Source of the DNA: Brachyspira sp. SAP_772
GTDB taxonomy: Bacteria > Spirochaetota > Brachyspiria > Brachyspirales > Brachyspiraceae
DNA: 64,000 nt
Assembly: GCF_009755885.1 (NCBI RefSeq)
Contig: NZ_VYIX01000002.1
Location: 602,875-666,874, forward strand
Direction of reading: 5' to 3'
How positions within the stretch are numbered: the first letter of the stretch is position 1; the number at the start of each line of letters is the position of its first letter. The position numbers and the translations under genes are program-made. Positions 1 through 9,400 of this stretch are shown here, one piece after another. Below the pieces are notes generated by a model, which was given only the letters and a program-made list of their open reading frames with translations, had not been told where the DNA came from and made no database searches.

Positions 1-1
1 T

Positions 2-871
2 GGCAGCAGTTCCATACTTAATGGTTATTTTAATCCTGCAGACTTAATAGAAGGGCAGGGTAATAATGCTGATATGCTTTATATGGACTTAGGAGGTCTT
101 AATAGTTATCCTGATTATATGGCTGGAACAATATTACATGAATTGCAGCATTTAATAAATTACAATGTTAACGTATTAAAAAATGGCAAAGAGATGGATG
201 TATGGCTTAATGAGGCTTTATCAGAATCTACTTCTGTTTTATTTAATAACGCAACAGTTAATAGCAGAAATAAAGAATTTAACAATATAAATTATTATTG
301 TTTTTATACTTGGGATTTACCTATAAATGTATTTGCTAATTATCCTTCTGCTTCTGTTTTTATGAATTGGCTTTATGTTAAAAGTGATTATAATGAGAAT
401 GTATTTAAAAATATTGCTGCCTTCAAAGATACTTCATCATATAATAGAGTTTTATCTCAAGTAACTTCTATTTCAGCTACTTGGGATGAATTATTGCTTC
501 AATGGATAGCTGATGTTAATAGTGGTATTGTAACAGGGGCTAAAATTAATAAAATTAATAATAATTATATTAATACATCTATACCTTTATATCCGGGTGC
601 TTTATTGGCTTTTGAGGCATCTAGTATAGTAAATGTTGACACTAGTAATTCTCTTTTGAAAACTAAACAAAATAATAAGGCTTTGATATTATTGAATAGT
701 GATACATATATAGGAAGTAATCCTACTTCTATCAATATTGCATTAACTTCTATTAGCAGCAGTTCTATTTTAAGAAGTGCTAAATCATCAGCACAAACTA
801 ATTCTTATTTGGAAGTGATAAGTAATACTAAGCCTAAATATAGAAATATATTATTAAATAAAATAAATTGA
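2..871 (+). CDS. M30-like zinc metallopeptidase, 3' part (5' end outside window)
   Basis: The frame is open from base 2, so the true start lies upstream; the first in-frame ATG at 74 is internal. About 290 residues are visible. A zinc-protease motif HELQH (bases 137-151) sits in a helix reading ILHELQHLINYN, and about 21 residues later WLNEALSES supplies a Glu that could be the third zinc ligand. This arrangement resembles peptidase family M30 (hyicolysin type), usually secreted or surface-exposed. The C-terminal 120 residues are rich in Ser, Asn and Thr and show no known domain. The export signal would be in the missing N-terminus. The gene converges on ptsI and shares a terminator with it. 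Family assignment is from motif recognition; the substrate is unknown. Confidence 0.75.
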   Translation, partial: GSSSILNGYFNPADLIEGQGNNADMLYMDLGGLNSYPDYMAGTILHELQHLINYNVNVLKNGKEMDVWLNEALSESTSVLFNNATVNSRNKEFNNINYYCFYTWDLPINVFANYPSASVFMNWLYVKSDYNENVFKNIAAFKDTSSYNRVLSQVTSISATWDELLLQWIADVNSGIVTGAKINKINNNYINTSIPLYPGALLAFEASSIVNVDTSNSLLKTKQNNKALILLNSDTYIGSNPTSINIALTSISSSSILRSAKSSAQTNSYLEVISNTKPKYRNILLNKIN

Positions 872-886
872 TAAATACTGATTAAT

Positions 887-930
887 AAAAAAGGAGCTTC
901 AATTAATATTAAAGCTCCTTTTAATTTTTT
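887..930. terminator. Bidirectional intrinsic terminator
   Basis: An 11-bp perfect stem (889-899 with 912-922, arm AAAAGGAGCTT) is flanked by an A-run on the left and a T-run on the right. It lies between the convergent peptidase and ptsI genes, so it can end transcription from both sides. Confidence 0.85.
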
Positions 931-940
931 CTTAAATTCA

Positions 941-2686
941 TTAATAACTTATAGTTTCGCCTCTTTCATGCATTTCTAAGAATCTAAGCAACTCAGCTTT
1001 TACCTCTTCTGCAGTAGATAAAGTGAGAACTCTCTTAGCAAGCATAGCACATTCACTTTTGTCTAAAGATATAATCATTTTCTTAACTTCAGGCACAGAT
1101 ATAGCTGACATAGAAAATACATCAAGTCCTAAACCAAATAGTAAAGGCACAGCAAGTAAATCTCCAGCAAGCTCTCCGCACATTGATATAATAATACCAT
1201 TAGCATGAGCTCCATCTATAGCCATTTTTATAGCAATAAGCACAGAAGGGTTATAAGGGTCACATATAGAAGCTATTTTCTCATTACCTCTATCAGAAGC
1301 TAAAGTATATTGAGTTAAGTCATTTGTACCTATAGAGAAGAAATCAGCTTCTCTAGCAAAAGCTTCAGCTCTAAATACTACAGAAGGAGTCTCTATCATC
1401 ATTCCAAGCTCTAAAGCTTCATTGAAAGCTATGTTTTCTTTCATAAGTTCTAATTTACATTCATTAAATATATTTTTAGCCTTTCTCAATTCTTCTATAG
1501 ATACAATCATAGGAAGCATTACTTTAATTTTTCCAAAAGCAGAAGCTCTAAGTAAAGCCCTAAATTGAGTTTTTATAATAGCAGGCCTATCTAAACATAT
1601 TCTTAAAGCTCTCCACCCCAAAGCAGGGTTTTCCTCTTTCGGCATCTCCAAATAAGGTAAATATTTATCTCCGCCAATATCCATAGTTCTTATTGTAACA
1701 GTATGTCCGCTCATAGCTTCAGCAACTTCTTTATATGCTTTAAATTGCTCATCTTCTGTAGGGAAGTTTGTATTTTCCATAAAAAGAAATTCTGTTCTAT
1801 AAAGTCCAATACCATCAGCACCGTTTTTTAATACACCGCCTAAATCAGCAGGAGAACCAATATTAGCATAAACTCTTATTTTTGTTCCATCTTTAGATAT
1901 AGCATCTCTATGGGCATATTCTTTTAATAGAGCTCTTTTTTTATCAAATTCTTCTTTTAATTTTTCACACTCTTCTATAGATTGCTCAGTTGGATTTATA
2001 ATTACCCCGCCTGTATTTCCATTTAATATAATAATATCTTCGTTTTTTATATCATTTATTATTTCACCAATACCAACAACAGCAGGAATCTCTAATGATC
2101 TAGCCATAATAGAAGTATGCGAAGTACGTCCGCCTATTTCTGTAATGAAACCTAATGTATTATCTAAATCTAAATTAGCAGTGTCTGATGGTGTTAAATC
2201 TCTTGCTACAACTATTGAGTTCTCAGGAAGAGCAGATAAATCTAAAATTTTCTCGCCTCTAATATTTCTTATCCATCTTTCTGCTATATCAGTTAAATCA
2301 TTAACTCTTTCTCTTAAATATTCATCTTCCACTTCAGATAAAATTTGTTTATATATTTCTATTCCTTTTGATAAAGCATAATCAGCTGCAACTTTATCAT
2401 CACTAATAATATTATTTACTTCTTCTAATAAATCCTCATCCTCAAGTAAAGTAATATGTGCATCAAATATAACAGCCTTATCTTCAGAAACTTTTTTTGA
2501 TGCTATTTCTTTTATCTTTTCGAGCTGTTCTCTTGTTTTGTTTCTAGCCTCAAGGAGTTTGATTTTTTCTTGCTCTGGATCTTTACATGGACATTTATTA
2601 AGCTCTATTTTCTTAGGGTTAAATATATAAATTTTACCTATTGCTATACCGGGAGATACCCCAATACCAGTTATTCTTTTTTCCAT
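941..2686 (-). CDS. ptsI: PTS enzyme I (phosphoenolpyruvate-protein phosphotransferase)
   Basis: Cytoplasmic enzyme that takes phosphate from PEP and passes it to HPr, the first step of the sugar phosphotransferase system. Length 581 residues is normal for the family. The phosphorylated His is H190 in GGRTSHTSIMAR; the PEP-binding barrel follows, with RTMDIGGDK and the late SMCGELAGD motif containing the catalytic Cys. It begins 20 bases after ptsH on the same strand, so the two form an operon with HPr first. No sugar-specific EII gene lies in the window, so HPr and EI must serve transporters or regulators coded elsewhere. The identification is firm. Confidence 0.97.
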   Translation of the reverse strand: MEKRITGIGVSPGIAIGKIYIFNPKKIELNKCPCKDPEQEKIKLLEARNKTREQLEKIKEIASKKVSEDKAVIFDAHITLLEDEDLLEEVNNIISDDKVAADYALSKGIEIYKQILSEVEDEYLRERVNDLTDIAERWIRNIRGEKILDLSALPENSIVVARDLTPSDTANLDLDNTLGFITEIGGRTSHTSIMARSLEIPAVVGIGEIINDIKNEDIIILNGNTGGVIINPTEQSIEECEKLKEEFDKKRALLKEYAHRDAISKDGTKIRVYANIGSPADLGGVLKNGADGIGLYRTEFLFMENTNFPTEDEQFKAYKEVAEAMSGHTVTIRTMDIGGDKYLPYLEMPKEENPALGWRALRICLDRPAIIKTQFRALLRASAFGKIKVMLPMIVSIEELRKAKNIFNECKLELMKENIAFNEALELGMMIETPSVVFRAEAFAREADFFSIGTNDLTQYTLASDRGNEKIASICDPYNPSVLIAIKMAIDGAHANGIIISMCGELAGDLLAVPLLFGLGLDVFSMSAISVPEVKKMIISLDKSECAMLAKRVLTLSTAEEVKAELLRFLEMHERGETISY

Positions 2687-2706
2687 AATTTGTTATCCAA
2701 ATAATA

Positions 2707-2973
2707 TTAATCTTTTAAATTAGCTAAAAACTCTTCTATTTTTTTCAAAGCTTCTTCTTCATTTTCTCCATCACAATATACAGTTAAAATAGAACCTTTC
2801 TTTACACCAAGAGATAACACTTTTAAAAGTGATGAGGCATTAACTTTTTTTCCTGCTTCATTTTCTATTTCTACTTTACAGTTAGTTAAAGTTTTTATAA
2901 ATGTAACGAATTCATTACCAGGCCTAGCATGAAGACCTGTTTCATTTTGTATAGTAACTTGTCCTTTAGTCAT
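2707..2973 (-). CDS. ptsH: PTS phosphocarrier protein HPr
   Basis: Small cytoplasmic phosphocarrier of 88 residues. H15 in the NETGLHARPG motif is the site that accepts phosphate from enzyme I. A Ser equivalent to the regulatory Ser46 of Gram-positive HPr is present (S48, in NASSLLKVLSLG), so HPr-kinase control is possible, but no hprK lies nearby. The start is fixed by an AGGAG ribosome site a few bases upstream. It is the first gene of a ptsH-ptsI operon behind a near-consensus promoter. Confidence 0.96.
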   Translation of the reverse strand: MTKGQVTIQNETGLHARPGNEFVTFIKTLTNCKVEIENEAGKKVNASSLLKVLSLGVKKGSILTVYCDGENEEEALKKIEEFLANLKD

Positions 2974-3004
2974 ATATACTCCTTTTTACATTATTCTATA
3001 TTAA

Positions 3005-3032
3005 AGTATAGCAGTTTTTTCTATTTTGTCAA
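3005..3032 (-). promoter_or_regulatory. Sigma-70-type promoter of ptsH-ptsI
   Basis: On the minus strand TTGACA (3027-3032) and TATACT (3005-3010) are spaced by 16 bp and lie about 30 bases upstream of the ptsH start. The match is by eye to the consensus; no transcription start is known. Confidence 0.7.
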
Positions 3033-3101
3033 ATAATAAGTATTTTAGTACAAAAAAGATATTATATTTATATATAATAGACGAATATTATAACATAAAA
3101 A

Positions 3102-3884
3102 TTATTTTCTTCCATAACTGGTATCTATCATATTAAAATATATTCCCTGTAATACCAAGTATGGGTATATTTTACATTTTAACAGTTTTAAATTTGATAT
3201 ACCGCCTGTAAGAAATATTTTGCTTTTTATATTATATTGTTCTTTTATTGCTTTTTTTATCTCTGAAGCACCATAGTTTACGGCACCTATTGTATTATAA
3301 ATAGAACCTGCTACTAAAGCATTTTCAACATTATTATTAATAGGATTTGGAAGATCAGTGATTTCTCCTATTTGAAAATATGGCAAAGAGGTTTTTCTTG
3401 ATAAGGCAAAAGAACTAGTTTTAGTGCCCGGCATAATCATTCCGCCTAAAAATACAAAATCTGAAAGCATAATACTTATAGTGGTAGCTGTACCCATATC
3501 TATAACAATAGAAGCATATTTGTTTTCTTCATTAAAGCCCTCTAAACATATTGAAGCATAGGTTGAAAGTATTCTATCTATACCAACAGAATCTTTTGGC
3601 TCATACATATTATCTTTTAATTGTATATCTTTGTGTGTAACTCTATATACATCTTTTTTTAATATGTCTTTAACTGATGAAACAAACATATCATTTACTT
3701 TAAAAGATACACTGCTGTAAAAAGCTTTATCTATTTTGCCATCAAAATTTTCTTTTATCTCTCTTAAAGTTTTAAATAACCCCAAAGCATTATGTTCATT
3801 GGCATTAAAATATATTGGATTATGGTCATCATCAAATATAGCTGATTTTATTCTAGTATTTCCAATATCTCCTATTAAGTACAT
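3102..3884 (-). CDS. coaX: Type III pantothenate kinase
   Basis: Phosphorylates pantothenate in the first step of coenzyme A synthesis. The 260-residue protein has the ASKHA-fold marks of CoaX: phosphate-binding DIGNTRIK at residues 6-13, GIDRILSTYA at 101-110 (the pantothenate/catalytic region) and DMGTATT at 129-135. CoaX enzymes are not feedback-inhibited by CoA and typically need a monovalent cation (family knowledge). It starts 2 bases after the stop of the upstream CCA-adding gene, so the two are co-transcribed and probably translationally coupled. Confidence 0.93.
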   Translation of the reverse strand: MYLIGDIGNTRIKSAIFDDDHNPIYFNANEHNALGLFKTLREIKENFDGKIDKAFYSSVSFKVNDMFVSSVKDILKKDVYRVTHKDIQLKDNMYEPKDSVGIDRILSTYASICLEGFNEENKYASIVIDMGTATTISIMLSDFVFLGGMIMPGTKTSSFALSRKTSLPYFQIGEITDLPNPINNNVENALVAGSIYNTIGAVNYGASEIKKAIKEQYNIKSKIFLTGGISNLKLLKCKIYPYLVLQGIYFNMIDTSYGRK

Positions 3885-3886
3885 CG

Positions 3887-5281
3887 CTAAGCCTCATTAT
3901 TAATATTATTGCTTTCTAAAAAATTCTTAGTTTTCTCTATTAAAATATCTTTTTCATTTAATTCTGGTTCATCTAATATTAAGTCTAAAAGATAATTAAG
4001 TATTTTACCTATCATAGGTCCTTGTTTTAAATTAAACTCTTTAATTAAATCATTTCCGTCAATTTTTAAGTCTTTTACAGTGATAGCATTTTCTGCTTCT
4101 ATGATTTTATCTATTCTAGCTAAAAGTTTTGGTATTGCTTTGCTTTCTTTATCTTTTCTATTACCGCTTCCAATCCTATCTGCTTCCCTTAGTTTTAATA
4201 AAGGCTTAATGTTTTCAACTCCCACAGCACGCATAAATCTTCTAACAGCTCCATCAGTCCACTCATCTTGATAATAAAACATATGCTGTCTTACTAAAAG
4301 TGAAACAAACTCTATTTCAGCATTAGAATATTTTAGTCTTTTCATTATTTTTTTAGCAACAGAAGAGCCCACAACCTCATGATTATAATAAACAGGATCT
4401 TCTTGCTTTGATACTTTCTTTTGAACCATAGGCTTAGCAATATCATGAAATAATGCTGCAAGTCGCACCAATAAAGTTAATTGATCATTTTCTAATGGTT
4501 CTACGGCTTGTATGGTATGAAGTATATGATAATAAACATCATATTTGTGGAATTTATTTTGATTAACTCCAAAGCCTTGCATTAATTCAGGTAATATTAA
4601 AGGAAGAATACCTGTTTTTCTAAGAAGTTCTATACCTCTAAAAGGATTATCTGATAAAAGTATTCCGTTAAACTCTTCTCTAATTCTTTCAGCTGCAATA
4701 GAGGCTAGCATACCAGTAGAATGACATATAGCTTCAAAAGTTTCTTTCTCTATTTCAAAATTGAGTTTTGTAGCAAATCTAATAGCCCTCATTATTCTAA
4801 GGCCGTCTTCGGTAAATCTTTCGTAGGGGTTGCCCACAGAACGTACAACTTTTCTTTTTATGTCTTTCATGCCGTCAAACATATCTATCAATGTGCCGTC
4901 TAATACATTATAGGCCATAGCATTTATAGTTAAATCTCTTCTTGGCAAATCTTCTTCTATGCTTGATGCATATTCCACTTTATCTGGGTGCCTTCCATCG
5001 CTGTAGTTTCCATCACTTCTAAAAGTAGTGATTTCTACATGCATGTCTTCTATTATTACTAATACTGTTCCATGTTTTATACCTGTTGGAACGGTGTATT
5101 TAAACATTCTTTGCACGTCTTCTGGTTTTGCATCTGTGGTGATGTCATATTCATGAGGCGTTATTCCCATTATAGAGTCTCTAACGGCACCTCCTACAAG
5201 AAAGCATTTGAAGCCTTCTATATGTAATATTCTCGCTATTTCTTTTACTGCATGCGGTATGTTTGTAAATATTTTTTTCAC
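3887..5281 (-). CDS. cca: CCA-adding tRNA nucleotidyltransferase / poly(A) polymerase family, with HD domain
   Basis: Nucleotidyltransferase of 464 residues that adds or repairs the 3' CCA end of tRNAs. The N-terminal polymerase domain shows LVGGAVRD (28-35), the metal-binding EYDITTD (44-50, Glu in place of the first Asp of the usual DxD) and RRDLTINAMAYN. A central arm/neck region follows, then an HD phosphohydrolase-like domain with LFHDIAKP. Bacterial class II enzymes of this shape can be CCA-adding or poly(A) polymerases, and the two cannot be separated by eye. No tRNA in the window shows whether CCA is encoded. First gene of a short operon with coaX. Confidence 0.88.
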   Translation of the reverse strand: MKKIFTNIPHAVKEIARILHIEGFKCFLVGGAVRDSIMGITPHEYDITTDAKPEDVQRMFKYTVPTGIKHGTVLVIIEDMHVEITTFRSDGNYSDGRHPDKVEYASSIEEDLPRRDLTINAMAYNVLDGTLIDMFDGMKDIKRKVVRSVGNPYERFTEDGLRIMRAIRFATKLNFEIEKETFEAICHSTGMLASIAAERIREEFNGILLSDNPFRGIELLRKTGILPLILPELMQGFGVNQNKFHKYDVYYHILHTIQAVEPLENDQLTLLVRLAALFHDIAKPMVQKKVSKQEDPVYYNHEVVGSSVAKKIMKRLKYSNAEIEFVSLLVRQHMFYYQDEWTDGAVRRFMRAVGVENIKPLLKLREADRIGSGNRKDKESKAIPKLLARIDKIIEAENAITVKDLKIDGNDLIKEFNLKQGPMIGKILNYLLDLILDEPELNEKDILIEKTKNFLESNNINNEA

Positions 5282-5862
5282 TAATTGCTATCCAACTTTT
5301 TACTTTTTATTCTTTATAGTATATACAATTTTTATCTTATTACAAATTTATAAACTAATAAAACGAAATCATTATATTGATAAAATGATAAAAGTCAAAT
5401 ATGTATTAATAAAAAATTATTTATTAACTTCAATATTTATATCAGCAACTATACTAACAAAAGCCGAATTATTAGATTTTTTAGTTTTCCCAAAGTATTA
5501 ATTAAATTTATAACTTCTACAAACGCATGCAGAGTAAAGCTAAAAATATTGATTTATTTGTAATTCAAATTTTGATTATATTATTAATTTAGTTTACCGT
5601 GCGTGAAATTCATTTTTTATCTAATAAAAGCTTTATGGTCTGAAATGTATAATTAAGTTATTAGTATATTTAATATTTGAATTAAAAAATCATTATAAAT
5701 AATGAAGGCTGGGTATGTAATCAAAGTTTTAAAACTTAAATTACATTTGCCCGCCCCTTATATTCAAAGTTTTTATCTGTAATATAAACTTTAATTTTCC
5801 TTGTTACAGAATTAGATTTTTTATCTGCCCGCACAAGATTTTTTTAAATTTAAAACTTACAA
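5282..5862. other. Gene-free interval with a degraded copy of the CCGCACG palindrome repeat
   Basis: No convincing gene in 580 bp. Around 5523-5612 the sequence resembles the element at 25529-25611: a CGCATGCAGAG start, an AT-rich middle with poly-T/A runs, then ACCGTGCG. The stem is partly decayed here (CGCATGC against CCGTGCG). From 5708 to 5840 two short GC-rich patches (GCCCGCCCC, TGCCCGCACA) also recall parts of the repeats near 26 kb. I read this as an old, diverged copy. Confidence 0.45.
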
Positions 5863-6597
5863 TTATTCTTCATCATCACTATTCAAATCTATAAATAATG
5901 TGTATAATGCACATATATTATCATTTTCATCATAAGCAAAATAGGAAGGATAATAACCATCACCATAACCGCTTGTAAATAATACTATATTAGAATCGCT
6001 TTCACCTACATTCCAATTAAGCCAATCGCCATATTTAGATTGATATTTTGGATTCTTTTTTGCATTATCTTCTAATAAATCAGAAAATAAATCATCGTAT
6101 CTGTTGTCAAAATCTTCGCCTTTTTCTTCTTTAAGTTTATTTTCGTATTCAAAATATTTTTTAGCTGCATCATAATCGCAAAAACAACCCATACCAGCAT
6201 CTACTGGATATCCAAAAAACTCTCCTTCTTCTACTTCAGATAAATCCTCTTCGCCTATAACAGCAAGTTCATATCTTTTAGGTTTATTATTAGAGAAAGA
6301 AATTTTAGCTATAGAAATTCTCTCTTCATCTTTTATTATAAGAAGCGAAACTTTATATTTATCAGGCTTTACAGTTTGAATGAATGGATATACTTCATTC
6401 TCATATAAATATGCTAAAGGATCACAGGCAATTATTTTTCCTGATGATAAATTAACTTCTCCTATATCTAATATATCAAGTTCTATATCATTAAATTTTT
6501 TATCACTAAAAGGCTTATCCAAATCAAAACTAGGTATAAGAAGATGTTTTACTTTTTCAAATTGTTCTTTAAAATTTTTATCCATATACTGCTCCAA
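5863..6597 (-). CDS. DUF4241 domain protein
   Basis: Cytoplasmic protein of 244 residues with the hallmarks of the DUF4241 family: LSSGKIIACDPLAYL near residue 50, a PDKYKVSLLI strand, the central FFGYPVDAGMGCFCDYDAAKKY block, and the terminal GYGDGYYPSYFAYDENDN block. There is no signal peptide or membrane segment. The family has no assigned biochemical role; members are often lone accessory genes, as here. The run is rich in Asp and Glu. A gene-free stretch on the left and the glycerol-cluster terminator on the right suggest it is transcribed on its own. Confidence 0.8.
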   Translation of the reverse strand: MEQYMDKNFKEQFEKVKHLLIPSFDLDKPFSDKKFNDIELDILDIGEVNLSSGKIIACDPLAYLYENEVYPFIQTVKPDKYKVSLLIIKDEERISIAKISFSNNKPKRYELAVIGEEDLSEVEEGEFFGYPVDAGMGCFCDYDAAKKYFEYENKLKEEKGEDFDNRYDDLFSDLLEDNAKKNPKYQSKYGDWLNWNVGESDSNIVLFTSGYGDGYYPSYFAYDENDNICALYTLFIDLNSDDEE

Positions 6598-6648
6598 ATA
6601 GTTATTATTATAATGACAATATACTATAAAAAATAAATAAAAACAAAT

Positions 6649-6682
6649 AAAAAAGGCACTCTATATAATAGAACACCTTTTT
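6649..6682 (-). terminator. Intrinsic terminator of the glycerol cluster
   Basis: The hairpin arms are 6651-6663 and 6669-6681. Read as minus-strand RNA the three plus-strand mismatches become G-U wobbles, giving a continuous 13-bp stem followed by a U-run. That asymmetry shows it serves minus-strand transcription ending just after the DUF1667 gene. Confidence 0.8.
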
Positions 6683-6716
6683 ATAAGAATTTTAATGAAC
6701 AGTATTCAATAATTAA

Positions 6717-7076
6717 TTAAACGGCCTCGATATTTCTAGTAGCAACTATACTAACACCAGCTGCATTCTCTACAACAATATCACCTATATGAATAGGTGC
6801 TTTCACTTCTACAGTTTTTAAAGCTTCAAGACATTCATTAATTTTTGATTTGTCTATAGGCTCTTTAGTTTTTACAGGAAGCATTCTTAATTTTCCGTTT
6901 TTTACTTTTACTATAGAAGTAACCATTCTCACAGGACGAACAACTTCATCTCTAGCATAAGTGTCGCCTCTTTTGCAAGTGTTTCCGCTTACAGTTAAAA
7001 CATTACTTCCCTCTAATTCTACAGACAAAGCACAGCCCATAGGGCAGCATATACAAGTTAATTCTTTTTTTTCCAT
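6717..7076 (-). CDS. DUF1667 Cys-rich protein, partner of the glycerol-3-phosphate oxidoreductases
   Basis: A 119-residue protein beginning MEKKELTCICCPMGC, with Cys at 8, 10, 11, 15 and 34. The cysteines look like ligands for a metal or Fe-S centre. DUF1667 proteins are nearly always coded beside a GlpA/GlpO-like flavoprotein and an NADH-oxidase-like flavoprotein, as seen here, and are thought to be the small redox subunit of that enzyme. It is the last gene of the cluster and has a good AGGA ribosome site. The redox role is inference from context and cysteines. Confidence 0.85.
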   Translation of the reverse strand: MEKKELTCICCPMGCALSVELEGSNVLTVSGNTCKRGDTYARDEVVRPVRMVTSIVKVKNGKLRMLPVKTKEPIDKSKINECLEALKTVEVKAPIHIGDIVVENAAGVSIVATRNIEAV

Positions 7077-7131
7077 AATTAATTACTTCCTTATATATTT
7101 TTTTTAATTATTTTTCTATATTATTTTATAG

Positions 7132-7998
7132 TTACTTAAATAAGTCTAAATCTTCCATCATATTTTTTAACATTATCTCAACTCTTGGCATATGTTCTGC
7201 TATAGTAAATCCAACAATATCTTTTTCTTTTGCAATATCATTTATTATTTTTATTACTTCGTTTATCTTCATTCCATTTGGAGAAACACCAACAGCAGCT
7301 ATTATCTCATTAGGCTCAAGCACATCCAAATCAAAATGTATTAAAACTTTAGAAGCATTACATTTCTTAAGCCACTTTATTATATTTTCACTTGAAGCTT
7401 CTTGAGGAGCAAAATGGGGTATGCTGTATTCTTCTTGACGTTTTTTTATCTCATCTCTCTCCCAATCTCTAAGTCCTACAAATAATATTTTGTCAGCTGA
7501 AATTTTGCTTGTAAGTATAGAGCTTATCTCTTTATCAACATTACCCATACAGCTACTTACAGCCATAGCATGATATCCTGCATAGGTATTATCTTCTGGC
7601 AAAGTGATATCAGGGTGAGCATCTATCCAAATTAAAGCAGCATCATTATCATATTTTTTATTTAAATATGTGAAAGGCACTACACTTACAGAACATTCTC
7701 CTCCAAAAGTTATTATTTTATCAGGATTATTTTTATTTAAAATATCCAATGCATTTTTAGTTTGAGATATTATAAAATCATAATCCATAATGCCGTTTTT
7801 TATTTCTCTGTTTTTTATATCCAAAGAAACAGGAACTTCTAAAGTTTTATGATTATCATTTTGAGGAGCAAGTATGCTGAGCAGTTTCGCACCAATATAA
7901 TAACCTCTTGAAGAATCTTCAGGTTTTAGTTCAGGTATCCAATGAGAAATAATACCGCCCTGCCACTGCGGATAAATTAATCTTATAGTTTTACTCAT
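7132..7998 (-). CDS. Arginase/agmatinase/formiminoglutamase-family hydrolase with a changed metal ligand
   Basis: A 288-residue ureohydrolase-fold protein. The Mn-binding segments are DAHPD (126-130) and HFDLD (221-225), matching the DAHxD and SxDxD motifs of arginases. The first motif, usually GGDHS, reads GGECS (99-103), so Cys replaces the histidine that normally binds one Mn. Several bacterial arginase-family proteins have such a Cys, and their substrate is mostly unknown. The gene sits between the NAD/FAD oxidoreductase and the DUF1667 gene on the same strand, which is not an obvious metabolic fit. Ribosome site GAGG is about 10 bases upstream. Substrate cannot be stated. Confidence 0.8.
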   Translation of the reverse strand: MSKTIRLIYPQWQGGIISHWIPELKPEDSSRGYYIGAKLLSILAPQNDNHKTLEVPVSLDIKNREIKNGIMDYDFIISQTKNALDILNKNNPDKIITFGGECSVSVVPFTYLNKKYDNDAALIWIDAHPDITLPEDNTYAGYHAMAVSSCMGNVDKEISSILTSKISADKILFVGLRDWERDEIKKRQEEYSIPHFAPQEASSENIIKWLKKCNASKVLIHFDLDVLEPNEIIAAVGVSPNGMKINEVIKIINDIAKEKDIVGFTIAEHMPRVEIMLKNMMEDLDLFK

Positions 7999-8067
7999 AT
8001 GTAAATAACCTCTTTTTGATATTTTTAATGCTTTTATTATATATCATAAAAATTGTTATTTAAAACT

Positions 8068-9342
8068 TTAATTATCTTCTATTTTAAACTCAATATTTTT
8101 TAAACCCTCTTTTGAAAGCATAGCCTTATCAAGCTTAACAGTCTCCATCTCTCCCGGAGCAAATATTAAATGCTTTTTATGTATCACTCTCTCACCATCA
8201 AAATAAACATTTAAGAATTTATTCTGAAATATATTGCTTACTCTAAATCTCACCATCACATGATCATCCACATTATCAGCATTAATCATAGAAGGTACAG
8301 TGTATCTCACACCATTAGAGCCTTTTAATAAAATAGAGTTTTTATCATCTCTTCTTTTGTTTTTAAGAACATAAGAAGCGGCACTTTTTCCTGCAGTTTC
8401 AGCTTCCTCAGATACAAAGTCTACCAAGTCATGAACATGAAGAACATTACCGCAAGAGAATACTCCATCAATACTAGTCTCTAAACTTTCATTAACTATA
8501 GCTCCAGAAGTGATAGGGTTAATCTCAACACCAATCTCTTTTGAAAGCTCATTTTCAGGAATAAGCCCAACAGATAAAAGCAAAGTATCGCAAGAATAAT
8601 ATTCTTCAGTGCCTTTAATAGGCTTCATATTCTCATCAACTTTAGCTATTGTAACACCCTCAAGTCTCTCTTTTCCTTTAATGTCAATAACAGTATGACT
8701 AAGTTTAAGAGGTATGCCAAAATCGTCTAAACATTGAACAATATTTCTTTTAAGCCCTCCAGAGAAAGGAAGTATCTCAGCCACCACTTTTACTTTAGCT
8801 CCTTCAAATGTCATTCTCCTAGCCATAATAAGACCAATATCCCCAGAACCAAGTATAACAACCTCTTTTCCGGGCATATATCCTTCAATATTAACTAAAT
8901 GCTGAGCAGCACCTGCAGAAAATATACCAGCAGGTCTAAAACCCGGTATATTTAAAGCACCCCTAGAACGCTCACGGCAGCCCATAGCAAGTATTACAGC
9001 TTTAGCATTTATTTGAACTAAACCTTCTTCTTTGTTTATATAAGTAATTGTTTTTGTTTTATCATCGTTAAGAGCAATGTCCAAAACCATAGTATTAAGT
9101 TTATAATTAATATTTAAATCATAAACTTTCTCTATAAATCTATAAGCATATTCAGGCCCTGTAAGCTCTTCACCAAATCTATGAAGCCCAAAACCATTAT
9201 GTATGCATTGATTGAGTATGCCTCCAAGCACACTATCACGCTCTAACATAAGCAAATTATCTATTCCATTTTCTTTAGTAGAAATGGCAGCAGCAAGTCC
9301 AGCAGGACCGCCTCCTATAACAACAACATCATAAGATTGCAT
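8068..9342 (-). CDS. NAD(P)/FAD-dependent oxidoreductase of the glycerol-3-phosphate cluster (NADH-oxidase-like)
   Basis: Flavoprotein of 424 residues. The N-terminal FAD-binding motif is VVVIGGGPAGLAAA (GxGxxG at 10-15). C46 in ILNQCIHNG may be redox-active. A second dinucleotide site reads VVILGSGDIGLIMARR, and a late SCGNVLHVHDLVD segment closes the FAD site. This type is found with a GlpA/GlpO-like flavoprotein and a DUF1667 protein in many anaerobes, including the Thermotoga glycerol cluster, and probably carries electrons between glycerol 3-phosphate oxidation and NAD(P) or another acceptor (inference). A repeat element separates it from the upstream gene. Confidence 0.88.
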   Translation of the reverse strand: MQSYDVVVIGGGPAGLAAAISTKENGIDNLLMLERDSVLGGILNQCIHNGFGLHRFGEELTGPEYAYRFIEKVYDLNINYKLNTMVLDIALNDDKTKTITYINKEEGLVQINAKAVILAMGCRERSRGALNIPGFRPAGIFSAGAAQHLVNIEGYMPGKEVVILGSGDIGLIMARRMTFEGAKVKVVAEILPFSGGLKRNIVQCLDDFGIPLKLSHTVIDIKGKERLEGVTIAKVDENMKPIKGTEEYYSCDTLLLSVGLIPENELSKEIGVEINPITSGAIVNESLETSIDGVFSCGNVLHVHDLVDFVSEEAETAGKSAASYVLKNKRRDDKNSILLKGSNGVRYTVPSMINADNVDDHVMVRFRVSNIFQNKFLNVYFDGERVIHKKHLIFAPGEMETVKLDKAMLSKEGLKNIEFKIEDN

Positions 9343-9400
9343 TTTTTACCTCGTTTATTTTTATATACTAAAAATTGTTAAATTTGTCAATTTTTTGTTG

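Noticed and set aside
5208-5501. 97-codon plus-strand frame overlapping the start of cca
   Set aside because: It overlaps a firm gene, has no ribosome site and shows only AT-rich hydrophobic composition.
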